From Micromonospora sp. WMMD882 (GTDB lineage Bacteria; Actinomycetota; Actinomycetes; Mycobacteriales; Micromonosporaceae), in NCBI RefSeq assembly GCF_027497255.1, contig NZ_CP114903.1:310001-374000 (forward strand): 64,000 nucleotides of DNA, given 5' to 3'. Positions 33,887 through 42,561 of the stretch are shown here, in pieces (the first letter of the stretch is position 1; every line of letters starts with the position of its first letter). The notes below the pieces were generated by a model, which had not been told where the DNA came from, did no database searches, and saw only the letters and a list, made by a program, of their open reading frames with translations. The position numbers and the translations under genes were made by a program.

Positions 33887-34586
33887 GATCGAGGACCTGA
33901 CGCTGGCGTACGGGCGGATCGAGGCGCTGCACTCGGTCAGCCTGCACGTCGACGAGGGCGAGGTGGTGGCCCTGATCGGCGCGAACGGCGCCGGCAAGAC
34001 CACCACCATGAAGGGCATCTCCGGGCTGCTGCCGGCCAAGACCGGGAAGATCCGGTTCAACGGCGAGGACATCACGAACGTCCGCGCCGACCTCCGGGTG
34101 GTCCGGGGCATCTGCCAGTCGCCGGAGGGTCGGGGCGTGTTCCCCGGCATGACGGTGCTGGAGAACCTGGACATGGGGGCGTACACCCGCAAGGACCGGG
34201 CCGGCATCGCCGAGGACCTGGAGCGGGTGCTGACCCTGTTCCCCCGGCTGCGCGAGCGGCGTAGGCAGGCCGGCGGCACCCTCTCCGGCGGTGAGCAGCA
34301 GATGCTGGCCGTCGGCCGGGCGCTGATGGCCCGACCGAAGCTGCTGCTGCTGGACGAGCCGTCGATGGGGCTGGCCCCGATGGTGATCCGGCAGATCTTC
34401 GACATCATCACGGAGATCAACCAGCAGGGCACCACCATCCTGCTGGTGGAGCAGAACGCCCAGCAGGCGCTCTCCCGCGCCCACCGGGGCTACGTGCTGG
34501 AGACCGGCCGGATCGTCAAGGAGGGCTCCGGCCGGGACCTCCTGCACGACCCGTCGGTCAAGGAGGCGTACCTCGGCGTGGCCTGA
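33876..34586 (+). CDS. livF: Branched-chain amino acid ABC transporter ATPase LivF
   Basis: The second ATPase subunit has the normal length of 236 residues. It shows Walker A IGANGAGKTTTMKG, Q-loop CQSPEGRGVFPGMTVLENL, the ABC signature LSGGEQQML, Walker B LLLLDEPSMGLAP and the H-loop LLVEQN (family-typical Gln-Asn after Glu). It overlaps livG by 11 bases. It is the last gene of the operon and a strong terminator follows. Confidence 0.95.
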   Translation: MLLEIEDLTLAYGRIEALHSVSLHVDEGEVVALIGANGAGKTTTMKGISGLLPAKTGKIRFNGEDITNVRADLRVVRGICQSPEGRGVFPGMTVLENLDMGAYTRKDRAGIAEDLERVLTLFPRLRERRRQAGGTLSGGEQQMLAVGRALMARPKLLLLDEPSMGLAPMVIRQIFDIITEINQQGTTILLVEQNAQQALSRAHRGYVLETGRIVKEGSGRDLLHDPSVKEAYLGVA

Positions 34587-34592
34587 GGCGCC

Positions 34593-34640
34593 CGCGCGTC
34601 GGCCGCCCGGACCCGGACGGGGTCGGGCGGCCGACGCGCG
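34593..34640 (+). terminator. Terminator of the liv operon, 17-bp perfect stem
   Basis: Arms 34593-34609 (CGCGCGTCGGCCGCCCG) and 34624-34640 are exact complements around a 14-base loop, starting 7 bases after the livF stop. No T-run follows. Confidence 0.85.
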
Positions 34641-34682
34641 TCACGCGCCGTGCCGCCGCCGGGTGATGTCGGGGGTACGGAC

Positions 34683-34688
34683 TAGAGT
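34683..34688 (+). promoter_or_regulatory. -10 hexamer of a leaderless promoter (polA)
   Basis: TAGAGT lies 8 bases before the GTG at 34697, with no ribosome binding site between. Confidence 0.55.
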
Positions 34689-34696
34689 CGCCTTTC

Positions 34697-37396
34697 GTGA
34701 CAGCCACGAACCCGCGCCTGCTCCTCGTCGACGGCCACTCGCTGGCCTACCGGGCCTTCTTCGCCCTGCCGGTGGAGAACTTCTCCACCACGACCGGGCA
34801 GCCCACCAACGCGGTCTACGGCTTCACCTCGATGCTGATCAACGTGCTCCGGGACGAGCAGCCCACCCACATCATCGTGGCCTTCGACGTCTCCCGCCGC
34901 TCCTTCCGCACCGAGCGGTACGCCGAGTACAAGGCTGGCCGCAGCGAGACCCCGGCCGACTTCGCCGGCCAGGTCAGCCTGGTCAAGGAGGTCCTCGCCG
35001 CGCTGCGCGTCCCGGTGGTCGAGAAAGAAGGCTACGAGGCCGACGACGTGATCGCCACCCTCGCCTGCCAGGCCCGCGACCAGGGGCTGGACGTGCTGAT
35101 CTGCACCGGCGACCGGGACGCCTTCCAGCTCGTCGACGGGCGGACCACCGTCCTCTACCCGCGTAAGGGCGTCTCCGACCTGGCCCGGATGGACGCCGAG
35201 GCGGTCGAGGCGAAGTACGGCGTCCGCCCCGAGCGGTACCGCGACCTGGCCGCGCTGGTCGGCGAGACCAGCGACAACCTGCCCGGCGTCCCGGGCGTCG
35301 GCCCGAAGACCGCCGCGAAGTGGATCACCCAGTACGGCGGGGTCGAGGGCGTGGTGGCCCAGGCCGACGCGATCAAGGGCAAGGCCGGTGACAGCCTGCG
35401 TGAGCGGCTCGCCGACGTGCTGCGCAACTACGACATCAACCGCCTGGTCGCCGACCTGGAGCTGCCGCTGCGCCCCGAGGACGCCCGCTGGCAGGGGTGG
35501 GACCGGGAGGCCGTGCACCAGGTCTTCGACACCCTCCAGTTCCGCATCCTGCGGGACCGGCTCTACCAGTACCTCGACGCGGTCGAGCCGGAGGCCGAGT
35601 CGGGCTTCGACCTGGCCGGCGTGGTGCTCACCGAGCCGGGCGCGTTGGCCGACTGGCTGGCCGCGCACGCGGCGGCCGACCTGCCGGTCGGGGTGGCGGT
35701 CAAGCTCGACACCGGCCCGAACCGTCGGCACACCGCCTCGGTGACCGGGCTGGCGCTGGCCACCGGCGACGGCGCGGCGGCCTGGTGCGACCCGGCGAAG
35801 CTGACGCCCGCCGACGAGTCGGCGCTGGCCGGCTGGCTGGCCGACCCGGCGCGGCCCAAGGTGCTGCACGACAGCAAGCCCGCCCTGCTGGCCCTCGCCG
35901 CGCACGGCTGGACGCTGGCCGGCATCCACCGGGACACCCAGATCGCCGCCTACCTCGCCCGCCCCGACCAGCGCTCCTACGACCTGACCGACCTGGCGCT
36001 GCGGTACCTGCACCGGGAGCTGCGGGTGGACGCGCCGGAGACCGGCCAGCTCACCCTGGAGGGTCTCGGCGACGACAGCGAGGCCGAACAGAACCTCATG
36101 CTGCACGCCCGGGCCACCCTCGACCTGGCCGACGCGATCGACGCCGAGCTGTCCCGGGACGGCGAGCAGTCGACCAAGCTGATGGCCGGGGTGGAGCTGC
36201 CCCTGATGCGGGTGCTGGCCGAGATGGAACGGGTCGGCATCGCCGCGGACACCGACTACCTGCACGAGCTGGAGGCCCAGTTCGCCGGCGAGGTCAAGGA
36301 CGCCGCCCAGGCCGCGTACGCGGTGATCGGGCGGGAGTTCAACCTCGGCTCGCCCAAGCAGCTCCAGGAGATCCTCTTCGGTGAGCTGGCCCTGCCGAAG
36401 ACCAAGAAGATCAAGACCGGTTACACCACCGACGCGGACGCCCTCGGCTGGCTGTACACGCAGACCGAGCACCCGATCCTGGCGCACCTGCTGCGCCACC
36501 GGGACGTGGCCAAGCTCAAGGTGACCGTGGACGGGCTGCTCAAGTCGGTTTCCGACGACGACCGGATCCACACCACGTTCAACCAGACGGTGGCCGCCAC
36601 CGGCCGGCTCTCCTCCACCGAGCCCAACCTGCAGAACATCCCCATCCGCACCGAGGAGGGCCGGCGGATCCGCCGGGCGTTCGTGGTCGGCCCCGGGCAC
36701 GACTGCCTGCTGACCGCCGACTACAGCCAGATCGAGATGCGGATCATGGCGCACCTCTCCGCCGACGACGCGCTGATCGAGGCGTTCAACTCGGGCGCCG
36801 ACTTCCACGCCGCGACCGCCTCCTCGGTGTTCGGCGTGCCGGTGGAGCAGGTCACCGCCGACCAGCGTCGCAAGATCAAGGCGATGAACTACGGCCTGGC
36901 GTACGGGTTGAGCGCGTTCGGCCTGGCCCAGCAGCTCGGCATCACCGCCGAGGAGGCCCGGGGCCTGATGGAGGACTACTTCGCCGGGTTCGGCGGGGTC
37001 CGCGACTACCTGCGCACCGTGGTCGACCGGGCCCGGCAGGACGGCTACACCTCCACCGTGCTGGGCCGTCGCCGCTACCTGCCCGACCTGGTCAGCGACA
37101 ACCGGCAGCGCCGGGAGATGGCCGAGCGGATGGCGCTCAACGCCCCGATCCAGGGCTCCGCGGCGGACATCATCAAACTGGCCATGCTGCGCGTCGACAC
37201 CGCGCTGCGCGCGTCGGGGCTGCGCTCCCGGATGCTGTTGCAGGTGCACGACGAGCTGGTCTTCGAGGTCGCCACCGGGGAACGGGAGCCGCTGGCGGAG
37301 CTGGTCCGGCAGGAGATGGGCCAGGCGTACCCGCTGTCGGTGCCGCTGTCGGTGTCGGTGGGGGCGGGGCGGGACTGGAACAGCGCGGACCACTGA
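34697..37396 (+). CDS. polA: DNA polymerase I
   Basis: The 899-residue enzyme fills gaps and removes primers in replication and repair. The N-terminal 5'-3' exonuclease (about 1-310) has LLLVDGHSLAYRAFFALP, the acidic metal ligands in EADDVIATLA and CTGDRDAFQLV, and the helix-hairpin-helix GVPGVGPKTAAKWI. The middle domain has lost the proofreading motif: where Exo I should read DxE there is VKLDTGPNRR, as in other actinobacterial Pol I, so no 3'-5' exonuclease is expected. The polymerase domain has motif A TADYSQIEMRIMAHLS (D675), motif B RRKIKAMNYGLAYG and motif C LQVHDELVFEV (D852). The start is GTG, probably leaderless. Confidence 0.96.
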   Translation: MTATNPRLLLVDGHSLAYRAFFALPVENFSTTTGQPTNAVYGFTSMLINVLRDEQPTHIIVAFDVSRRSFRTERYAEYKAGRSETPADFAGQVSLVKEVLAALRVPVVEKEGYEADDVIATLACQARDQGLDVLICTGDRDAFQLVDGRTTVLYPRKGVSDLARMDAEAVEAKYGVRPERYRDLAALVGETSDNLPGVPGVGPKTAAKWITQYGGVEGVVAQADAIKGKAGDSLRERLADVLRNYDINRLVADLELPLRPEDARWQGWDREAVHQVFDTLQFRILRDRLYQYLDAVEPEAESGFDLAGVVLTEPGALADWLAAHAAADLPVGVAVKLDTGPNRRHTASVTGLALATGDGAAAWCDPAKLTPADESALAGWLADPARPKVLHDSKPALLALAAHGWTLAGIHRDTQIAAYLARPDQRSYDLTDLALRYLHRELRVDAPETGQLTLEGLGDDSEAEQNLMLHARATLDLADAIDAELSRDGEQSTKLMAGVELPLMRVLAEMERVGIAADTDYLHELEAQFAGEVKDAAQAAYAVIGREFNLGSPKQLQEILFGELALPKTKKIKTGYTTDADALGWLYTQTEHPILAHLLRHRDVAKLKVTVDGLLKSVSDDDRIHTTFNQTVAATGRLSSTEPNLQNIPIRTEEGRRIRRAFVVGPGHDCLLTADYSQIEMRIMAHLSADDALIEAFNSGADFHAATASSVFGVPVEQVTADQRRKIKAMNYGLAYGLSAFGLAQQLGITAEEARGLMEDYFAGFGGVRDYLRTVVDRARQDGYTSTVLGRRRYLPDLVSDNRQRREMAERMALNAPIQGSAADIIKLAMLRVDTALRASGLRSRMLLQVHDELVFEVATGEREPLAELVRQEMGQAYPLSVPLSVSVGAGRDWNSADH

Positions 37397-37408
37397 TGTC
37401 GCTGTTGT

Positions 37409-37484
37409 GGGTTTCCGGGGCAGCCCGACCCGCTCCGGGCGGTCAAGCTTGATCCCTGCGCGGGTCGGGCTGCCCCGGAAACCC
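37409..37484. terminator. Very long inverted repeat, 24-bp perfect stem, 3' of polA
   Basis: The arms 37409-37432 and 37461-37484 (starting GGGTTTCCGGGGCAGCCCGA) match without error. The 28-base loop contains its own palindrome TCAAGCTTGA (37443-37452). It lies between the convergent polA and DUF3140 genes and probably ends transcription from polA, yet the stem is far longer than a terminator needs. Confidence 0.8.
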
Positions 37485-37551
37485 CGTCGTGGGGCACGGC
37501 GGGTGGGTGGTACGCGCTGTTCCGGGGAGAGAGGTCGGCTGAAGCGCCGGG

Positions 37552-37941
37552 TCACTTGAGGGGGTCGTGGCCCCAGTTCATGAGGGACCAGCGCCAGCGG
37601 GTGTCGCGGACGTCGCCGCTGGGGCGCTGGGCCAGGTGCCGGTGGACGTACCCGACGACCTTGCGCATGTGCCGGTAGTCGGCCGAGGTGAGGTCGGCGC
37701 GTTTACGGCGGAGCAGGTCGACGATCCGCCGGCCGGAGGCGTGGCCGACCGACTCACCGCCCTGGCTGCCCTTCTTCCGCCAGCCGACGTGCTTGGACGC
37801 GTCGCGCTCCAGCCAACGGGAGAGCTCGGCCGGGGTCATGTTGACCGCGTCGGTGAACTCGCGGTAGGTGTCCCGGTCGTCGTCCCGGCCCTGGTCGCCG
37901 CCGGCGGGCGGCCGGTCCCGGGCCTGCTCATTCCGGGTCAT
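37552..37941 (-). CDS. DUF3140 protein
   Basis: The 129-residue protein matches the DUF3140 pattern: YREFTDAVNMTPAELSRWLE, then GGESVGHASGRRIVDLLRRK, MRKVVGYVHRHLAQRPSGD and the C-terminal WRWSLMNWGHDPLK. The function is unknown; members are small DNA-associated-looking basic proteins found next to DUF2945 genes in actinomycetes. The ATG at 37941 overlaps the upstream DUF2945 gene by 14 bases, so the pair is an operon. Confidence 0.88.
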   Translation of the reverse strand: MTRNEQARDRPPAGGDQGRDDDRDTYREFTDAVNMTPAELSRWLERDASKHVGWRKKGSQGGESVGHASGRRIVDLLRRKRADLTSADYRHMRKVVGYVHRHLAQRPSGDVRDTRWRWSLMNWGHDPLK

Positions 37942-38149
37942 GGCGCAGCGCCTCCGGGCGGTGGGCGACGTCGCGGCCCGAGTGGTCGTTGCGGATCCGG
38001 TACTGCGGCGCCTCCGGGGAGGCGGCCACGGTCCGGCCCCGGACCCGGGTCCGTTCGGTGATCTCGCCGGTGACGACACCGTGGCCCCGGCCGCCGTGGC
38101 TGGCCCAGGAGACGTGGTCGCCCCGCCGGAACTTCCTCTGCTCGGCCAT
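37928..38149 (-). CDS. DUF2945 (hypervirulence-associated TUDOR-like) protein
   Basis: The small basic protein of 73 residues has the family features KFRRGDHVSWASHGGRGHGVV, then QYRIRNDHSGRDVAHRPEALR. The family forms a small beta-barrel of TUDOR type; its role is not established. It is the first gene of a two-gene operon with DUF3140, with which it often travels. Confidence 0.87.
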   Translation of the reverse strand: MAEQRKFRRGDHVSWASHGGRGHGVVTGEITERTRVRGRTVAASPEAPQYRIRNDHSGRDVAHRPEALRHDPE

Positions 38150-38211
38150 ACGCTGCGGCTACCCGGCCGACGTCCGCCGAAACGCCACCACCGGGCGGCG
38201 GCCGACGCCGG

Positions 38212-38400
38212 TCAGGGGGTGATCTCGTCGACGGCCAGCTTGATCGGGAACGGCTTCGACGCGGGGGGCGTCGTCCGGCCGGGCGGTCAGGTCCGCCAGC
38301 GTGTAGTCGGCACGCTGCTGCCGCATCGGGTCCGGACACCAGCGGCCAGGTGATGTCGGGACGGGTTCGGCGATCACCAGGTGAGCGTAACGCCGCTGGT
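38212..38400 (-). pseudogene. Possible frameshifted gene remnant
   Basis: In one minus-strand frame the sequence reads YAHLVIAEPVPTSPGRW and later DYTLADLTARPDDAP. In the next frame it continues ASKPFPIKLAVDEITP and stops at 38212. The last piece looks like a genuine protein C-terminus, and joining the frames needs one or two shifts. No intact start is visible. The original gene is not identified; a Uma2-like nuclease end is one guess. The surrounding 38150-38511 holds no other gene. Confidence 0.25.
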
Positions 38401-38511
38401 GGCGATCAGAGCGGACAGTCGGTGCCGACGCACGGCGCCGCCGTGCGCGGGCAGCCGTGGGACCGGTCGACCGGGACACCACGGGCGGATGCCGGCGCGG
38501 ACGGCCGATTC

Positions 38512-39318
38512 TCAGGCGGCGGGCTTCTCGGCGACGAAGATGGCGGTGCCGGGGAAGAGCCGGCCGCGCAGCGGGCTCCACTGCCCCCAGACCTCCCGGT
38601 GCCCGGCCGGCCACTCCGGCTCGACCAGGTCGAGCAGGCGGAAACCGGCCCCGACCAGTTCCCGGATCCGGTCGCCGAGGGTGCGGTGCTGCTCCACGTA
38701 GCTGGCGACGCCGTGCTCGTCCTGCTCGACGTAGGGGCTCCGGTCGAAGTACGAGTGCACGGCGGTGAGGCCGCCCTCGCCCGGGTCGTCGAGGAAGATC
38801 CAGCGCATCGGGTGGGTCACCGAGAACACCCACCGGCCGCCGGGCCGCAGCACCCGGGCCACCTCGCGCATCACCGCCGCCGAGTCGGCCACGAACGGGA
38901 CCGCGCCGAACGCCGTGCAGACCGTGTCGAAGGCGGCGTCGGCGAAGGGCAGGGCGAGGGCGTCGGCCTGGGTCAGCGGCACGCGTACGCCGGTGCGGTC
39001 GGCGGCCTGCGCGGCGTGCCGCAGCATGCCGACGGAGAGGTCGAGGGCGACCGGCCGCGCGCCCTGGGCGGCCAGCCAGCGGGCGGCGGACGCGGCCCCG
39101 CAGCCGAGTTCCAGGATCCGCCGCCCGGCGAGGTCGCCGAGCAGCCGGGCGTCGGTCTCGCGCAGCCCCTCCGGGCACCAGACGAAGTCGACGTCGCCGA
39201 GGAACCGTCCGTGCTCGGCCTGGTAGTCGTCGGCGTCCGCGTCCCACCAGCGGCGGTTGGCCCGGCGGGCCTCCGCGTCGCCGACCCGTCGGCGTCGTAC
39301 CAGGTTGTCGTCGTCCAC
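38512..39318 (-). CDS. Class I SAM-dependent methyltransferase
   Basis: The 268-residue cytosolic enzyme has the Rossmann-type SAM fold. Motif I is ILELGCGAASAARWLAAQGA, the acidic end of strand 2 is PVALDLSVGMLRHA, motif II is DALALPFADAAFDTVCTAFG and motif III is VLRPGGRWVFSVTHPMRWIF. The HPMRW part is seen in many actinobacterial methyltransferases of unknown substrate. The GTG start lies 6 bases after TAACGT (39330-39325, minus strand), a leaderless-type -10. Confidence 0.9.
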   Translation of the reverse strand: MDDDNLVRRRRVGDAEARRANRRWWDADADDYQAEHGRFLGDVDFVWCPEGLRETDARLLGDLAGRRILELGCGAASAARWLAAQGARPVALDLSVGMLRHAAQAADRTGVRVPLTQADALALPFADAAFDTVCTAFGAVPFVADSAAVMREVARVLRPGGRWVFSVTHPMRWIFLDDPGEGGLTAVHSYFDRSPYVEQDEHGVASYVEQHRTLGDRIRELVGAGFRLLDLVEPEWPAGHREVWGQWSPLRGRLFPGTAIFVAEKPAA

Positions 39319-39470
39319 GCCGCCACGTTAGTGCCCCCCGCGGGGAGGGCCCGGAGCCGGTGGGCGCGGGATCGCCGAAGGTGCGGGTGTGATACGTGTT
39401 ACACGAGTGGGGGATTGCGGGTGATTCTTCGGCTTTCACGCCTGACGCGTCCCAGGGGAGACGGGAGGGC

Positions 39471-39501
39471 TTGCACGCTGTGGTAATGCACCCGGTAGGC
39501 T
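39471..39501 (+). promoter_or_regulatory. Candidate rpsA promoter
   Basis: TTGCAC (39471-39476) and TAGGCT (39496-39501) are 19 bp apart. The start would fall near 39508, giving an rpsA leader of about 170 bases. The rest of the 39319-39470 region up to the methyltransferase gene is empty. Confidence 0.45.
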
Positions 39502-39506
39502 AGACG

Positions 39507-39650
39507 ATGCGCTCGCGGATCGTGTGTCTCGGCAGGGAGCAGGCGCGCGGTCGACGGAGCCACATGATGATCTCGACAGGTGATCGTTGGGTGTGCCCGG
39601 AGGCGGGTCCGCTGGCGCGAACAGGTCACTGCGACACAAGCCTGCTGTGA
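39507..39650 (+). CDS. Possible 47-codon leader ORF in the rpsA 5' region
   Basis: An ATG 5 bases after the TAGGCT hexamer opens a 47-codon frame (MRSRIVCLGREQARGRR...) that stops 29 bases before rpsA. The peptide is basic and unlike any family I know. The rpsA ribosome binding site itself is weak (GGAG about 12 bases from ATG), so translation of this leader could matter for rpsA expression. It may equally be a chance frame. Confidence 0.25.
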   Translation: MRSRIVCLGREQARGRRSHMMISTGDRWVCPEAGPLARTGHCDTSLL

Positions 39651-39679
39651 CACACCATCCGACCGGAGCAACCGCCCAC

Positions 39680-41182
39680 ATGACGAGCAGCATCGAGGCC
39701 CCCTCGAGCGCCACCCGGGTCACCCACGACGATCTCGGTTCCGAGGAGGCTTTCCTCGCCGCGATCGACGAGACCATCAAGTACTTCAATGACGGCGACA
39801 TTGTCGAAGGCACCGTCGTCAAGGTCGATCGGGACGAGGTCCTGCTCGACATCGGCTACAAGACCGAGGGTGTCATCCCCTCTCGTGAGTTGTCGATCAA
39901 GCACGACGTGGACCCGGCCGAGGTGGTGTCGGTCGGTGACCACATCGAGGCCCTGGTCCTCCAGAAGGAGGACAAGGAGGGGCGTCTGATCCTCTCCAAG
40001 AAGCGGGCGCAGTACGAGCGGGCCTGGGGCACCATCGAGAAGATCAAGGACGAGGACGGCGTCGTCCGCGGCTCGGTCATCGAGGTCGTCAAGGGTGGTC
40101 TCATCCTCGACATCGGGCTGCGCGGCTTCCTGCCCGCCTCCCTGGTCGAGATGCGTCGGGTGCGGGACCTGCAGCCGTACGTCGGCCGTGAGCTCGAAGC
40201 CAAGATCATCGAGCTGGACAAGAACCGCAACAACGTGGTCCTGTCCCGCCGGGCCTGGCTCGAGCAGACCCAGTCCGAGGTGCGCACCGAGTTCCTCAAC
40301 AAGCTCCAGAAGGGGCAGGTCCGCAAGGGCGTCGTCTCCTCGATCGTCAACTTCGGCGCGTTCGTCGACCTCGGCGGCGTCGACGGTCTGGTGCACGTCT
40401 CCGAGCTGTCCTGGAAGCACATCGACCACCCCTCCGAGGTGGTCGAGGTGGGCCAGGAGGTCGAGGTCGAGGTCCTGGACGTCGACCTGGACCGCGAGCG
40501 GGTCTCGCTGTCGCTGAAGGCGACCCAGGAGGACCCGTGGCGGCAGTTCGCCCGGACCCACGCGATCCAGCAGATCGTCCCGGGCAAGGTCACCAAGCTG
40601 GTGCCGTTCGGCGCGTTCGTCCGGGTCGACGACGGCATCGAGGGTCTGGTCCACATCTCCGAGCTGGCCGAGCGCCACGTGGAGATCCCGGAGCAGGTCG
40701 TCCAGGTCGGCTCCGAGGTCATGGTCAAGGTCATCGACATCGACCTGGAGCGGCGGCGGATCTCGCTCTCGCTCAAGCAGGCCAACGAGGGCTTCGTCGA
40801 GGGCGAGGAGCACTTCGACCCGACCCTCTACGGCATGGCCGCCACGTACGACAACGAGGGCAACTACATCTACCCCGAGGGCTTCGACCCGGAGACCGGC
40901 GAGTGGCTCGAGGGGTACGACAAGCAGCGCGAGACCTGGGAGAACCAGTACGCCGAGGCGCGTCAGCGCTGGGAGGCCCACACCAAGCAGGTGCAGAACT
41001 CCCGGGCCGCCGACGCCGAGGCCGCTGCCAACCCGGCGCCCGCCGTCACCGCTGGCGGCGGGGGCGGCACCACCTCCTCGTCCAGCCCGGCCCCGAGCCG
41101 GCAGGCCGAGGAGCCGGCCGGCACGCTGGCCACCGACGAGGCGCTCGCCGCGCTGCGGGAGAAGCTCGCCGGCGGTAAGTGA
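39680..41182 (+). CDS. rpsA: 30S ribosomal protein S1
   Basis: This 500-residue protein of the small subunit helps load structured mRNAs. It has four S1 RNA-binding repeats: GDIVEGTVVKVDRDEVLLDI (about 35-105), VRGSVIEVVKGGLILDI (about 123-190), VRKGVVSSIVNFGAFVDLGG (about 210-280) and VPGKVTKLVPFGAFVRVDDG (about 295-365). A Gly/Ala/Ser-rich disordered tail follows. Four repeats instead of six is normal for actinobacteria. Most bacteria autoregulate S1, and the weak ribosome binding site and long leader here are compatible with that. Confidence 0.96.
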   Translation: MTSSIEAPSSATRVTHDDLGSEEAFLAAIDETIKYFNDGDIVEGTVVKVDRDEVLLDIGYKTEGVIPSRELSIKHDVDPAEVVSVGDHIEALVLQKEDKEGRLILSKKRAQYERAWGTIEKIKDEDGVVRGSVIEVVKGGLILDIGLRGFLPASLVEMRRVRDLQPYVGRELEAKIIELDKNRNNVVLSRRAWLEQTQSEVRTEFLNKLQKGQVRKGVVSSIVNFGAFVDLGGVDGLVHVSELSWKHIDHPSEVVEVGQEVEVEVLDVDLDRERVSLSLKATQEDPWRQFARTHAIQQIVPGKVTKLVPFGAFVRVDDGIEGLVHISELAERHVEIPEQVVQVGSEVMVKVIDIDLERRRISLSLKQANEGFVEGEEHFDPTLYGMAATYDNEGNYIYPEGFDPETGEWLEGYDKQRETWENQYAEARQRWEAHTKQVQNSRAADAEAAANPAPAVTAGGGGGTTSSSSPAPSRQAEEPAGTLATDEALAALREKLAGGK

Positions 41183-41199
41183 CCCACAGGCACCATCCG

Positions 41200-41240
41200 A
41201 AGGCCCCGTCCACCGGCTCCCCACGGTCGGACGGGGCCTT
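41200..41240 (+). terminator. rpsA terminator
   Basis: AAGGCCCCGTCC (41200-41211) pairs exactly with 41229-41240 around a 17-base loop and is followed by CCCCTTT, a weak pyrimidine/T tract. It starts 17 bases after the rpsA stop. Confidence 0.9.
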
Positions 41241-41333
41241 CCCCTTTCCCTGCCCGGCGGGCGTCCCGCCGAGGGCGGGGCCCTCTCCCGCCCCGCCCGG
41301 GGGCGGGCGCGGGCGATCGGGTTCACTAATGCG

Positions 41334-42515
41334 GTGTTGATGGTGGGACTGACCGGTGGCATCGGCTCCGGCAAGAGCGCGGTCGCGGCACGCCTCGCGG
41401 ACCTGGGCGCGGTGGTCGTCGACTCGGACCGGATCGCCCGCGAGGTGGTCGCCCCGGGCAGCGACGGGCTGGCCGAGGTCGTCGCCACGTTCGGCGCGGA
41501 CGTGCTCGGTCCGGACGGCGCCCTCGACCGGCCCGCCCTGGGAGCGCTGGTGTTCGGGGACACCACGGCCCGCCGTCGGCTGGAGGAGATCGTCCACCCC
41601 CGGGTCCGGGCCCGGACCGCCGAGCTGGCCGCCGCCGCGCCCGTCGACGCGATCGTCGTCAACGACGTGCCGCTGCTGGTGGAGGTGGGGCTCGCGCCCA
41701 CGTACCACCTCGTGGTGGTGGTGGAGACCGCGGTGGCGACCCGGGTGGAGCGGCTGACCCGCGACCGGGGGATGAGCCGGGCCGACGCGCAGCGGCGGAT
41801 CGCCGCCCAGACCGACGACGCCGGCCGCCGGGCCGCCGCCGACGTGCTGGTCGGCAACGACGGCAGCCGCGACGACCTGCACGCCGCCGTGGACGCGCTG
41901 TGGCGCGGGCGGCTCGTGCCGTACGAGAAGAACCTGCGCGCGCGCCGCGTGGTCCGCGCCGATCGGGTGGTCCTCGCCGAGCCCGACCCGACGTGGCCGC
42001 AGCAGTACGAGCGGCTGGCCGCCCGGATCGGGCACGCGCTCGCGCCCGCCCGACCACGGATCGACCACGTCGGCTCGACGGCGGTGCCGGGGCTGGCCGC
42101 GAAGGACGTCGTCGACATCCAGCTCACCGTGGAGTCGATCGCCGACGCCGACGGCCCGTTCGCCGAGCGGCTGGCCCGCGCCGGCTTTCCCCGTTTTCCC
42201 GGCGACTGGTGGGACAGCCCGCGCCCACCCGACGGGTCTCCCGGCGAGAAGCGGCTGCACGGCAGCGCCGACCCCGGTCGCCCGGTCCACCTGCACGTGC
42301 GCGCGGCCGGCTCGCCCGGCTGGCGGTACGCGCTGCTGATGCGTGACCACCTGCGCGCGGACCCCGACCGGCGGGCGTCCTACCAGGCGGTGAAGCGGGA
42401 CCTGGCGGAGTCGACCCCGGACCGGGCCGGCTACGCCGCCGCCAAGGAGCCCTGGTTCGACGAGGAGCGCCGACGGGCCGAGGACTGGGCCGCCCGGACC
42501 GGCTGGCGTCCCTGA
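41334..42515 (+). CDS. coaE: Dephospho-CoA kinase fused to a GrpB/UPF0157 domain
   Basis: The N-terminal half is dephospho-CoA kinase, the last step of CoA synthesis: P-loop GLTGGIGSGKS (5-15), VVVDSDRIAREVVAPG, LEEIVHPRVR and NDVPLLVEVGL. The C-terminal half from about residue 208 is a GrpB-like nucleotidyltransferase-fold domain (DHVGSTAVPGLAAKDVVDIQ, HLHVRAAGS, YQAVKRDLA). The two-domain form is normal in actinobacteria, where the extra domain helps folding or stability. The GTG at 41334 is chosen because the P-loop begins at once; TTG 41337 and ATG 41340 are alternatives. Confidence 0.94.
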   Translation: MLMVGLTGGIGSGKSAVAARLADLGAVVVDSDRIAREVVAPGSDGLAEVVATFGADVLGPDGALDRPALGALVFGDTTARRRLEEIVHPRVRARTAELAAAAPVDAIVVNDVPLLVEVGLAPTYHLVVVVETAVATRVERLTRDRGMSRADAQRRIAAQTDDAGRRAAADVLVGNDGSRDDLHAAVDALWRGRLVPYEKNLRARRVVRADRVVLAEPDPTWPQQYERLAARIGHALAPARPRIDHVGSTAVPGLAAKDVVDIQLTVESIADADGPFAERLARAGFPRFPGDWWDSPRPPDGSPGEKRLHGSADPGRPVHLHVRAAGSPGWRYALLMRDHLRADPDRRASYQAVKRDLAESTPDRAGYAAAKEPWFDEERRRAEDWAARTGWRP

Positions 42516-42561
42516 CCGCCGCCTGCCGGGCAGCCGGGTCCGCGTCTGCCGGACGTGCGAC

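Noticed and set aside
35600..35800. A proofreading exonuclease site in PolA
   Set aside because: The region aligned with Exo I reads VKLDTGPNRR and lacks the DxE metal ligands. This loss is normal in actinobacterial Pol I and is not a novelty.
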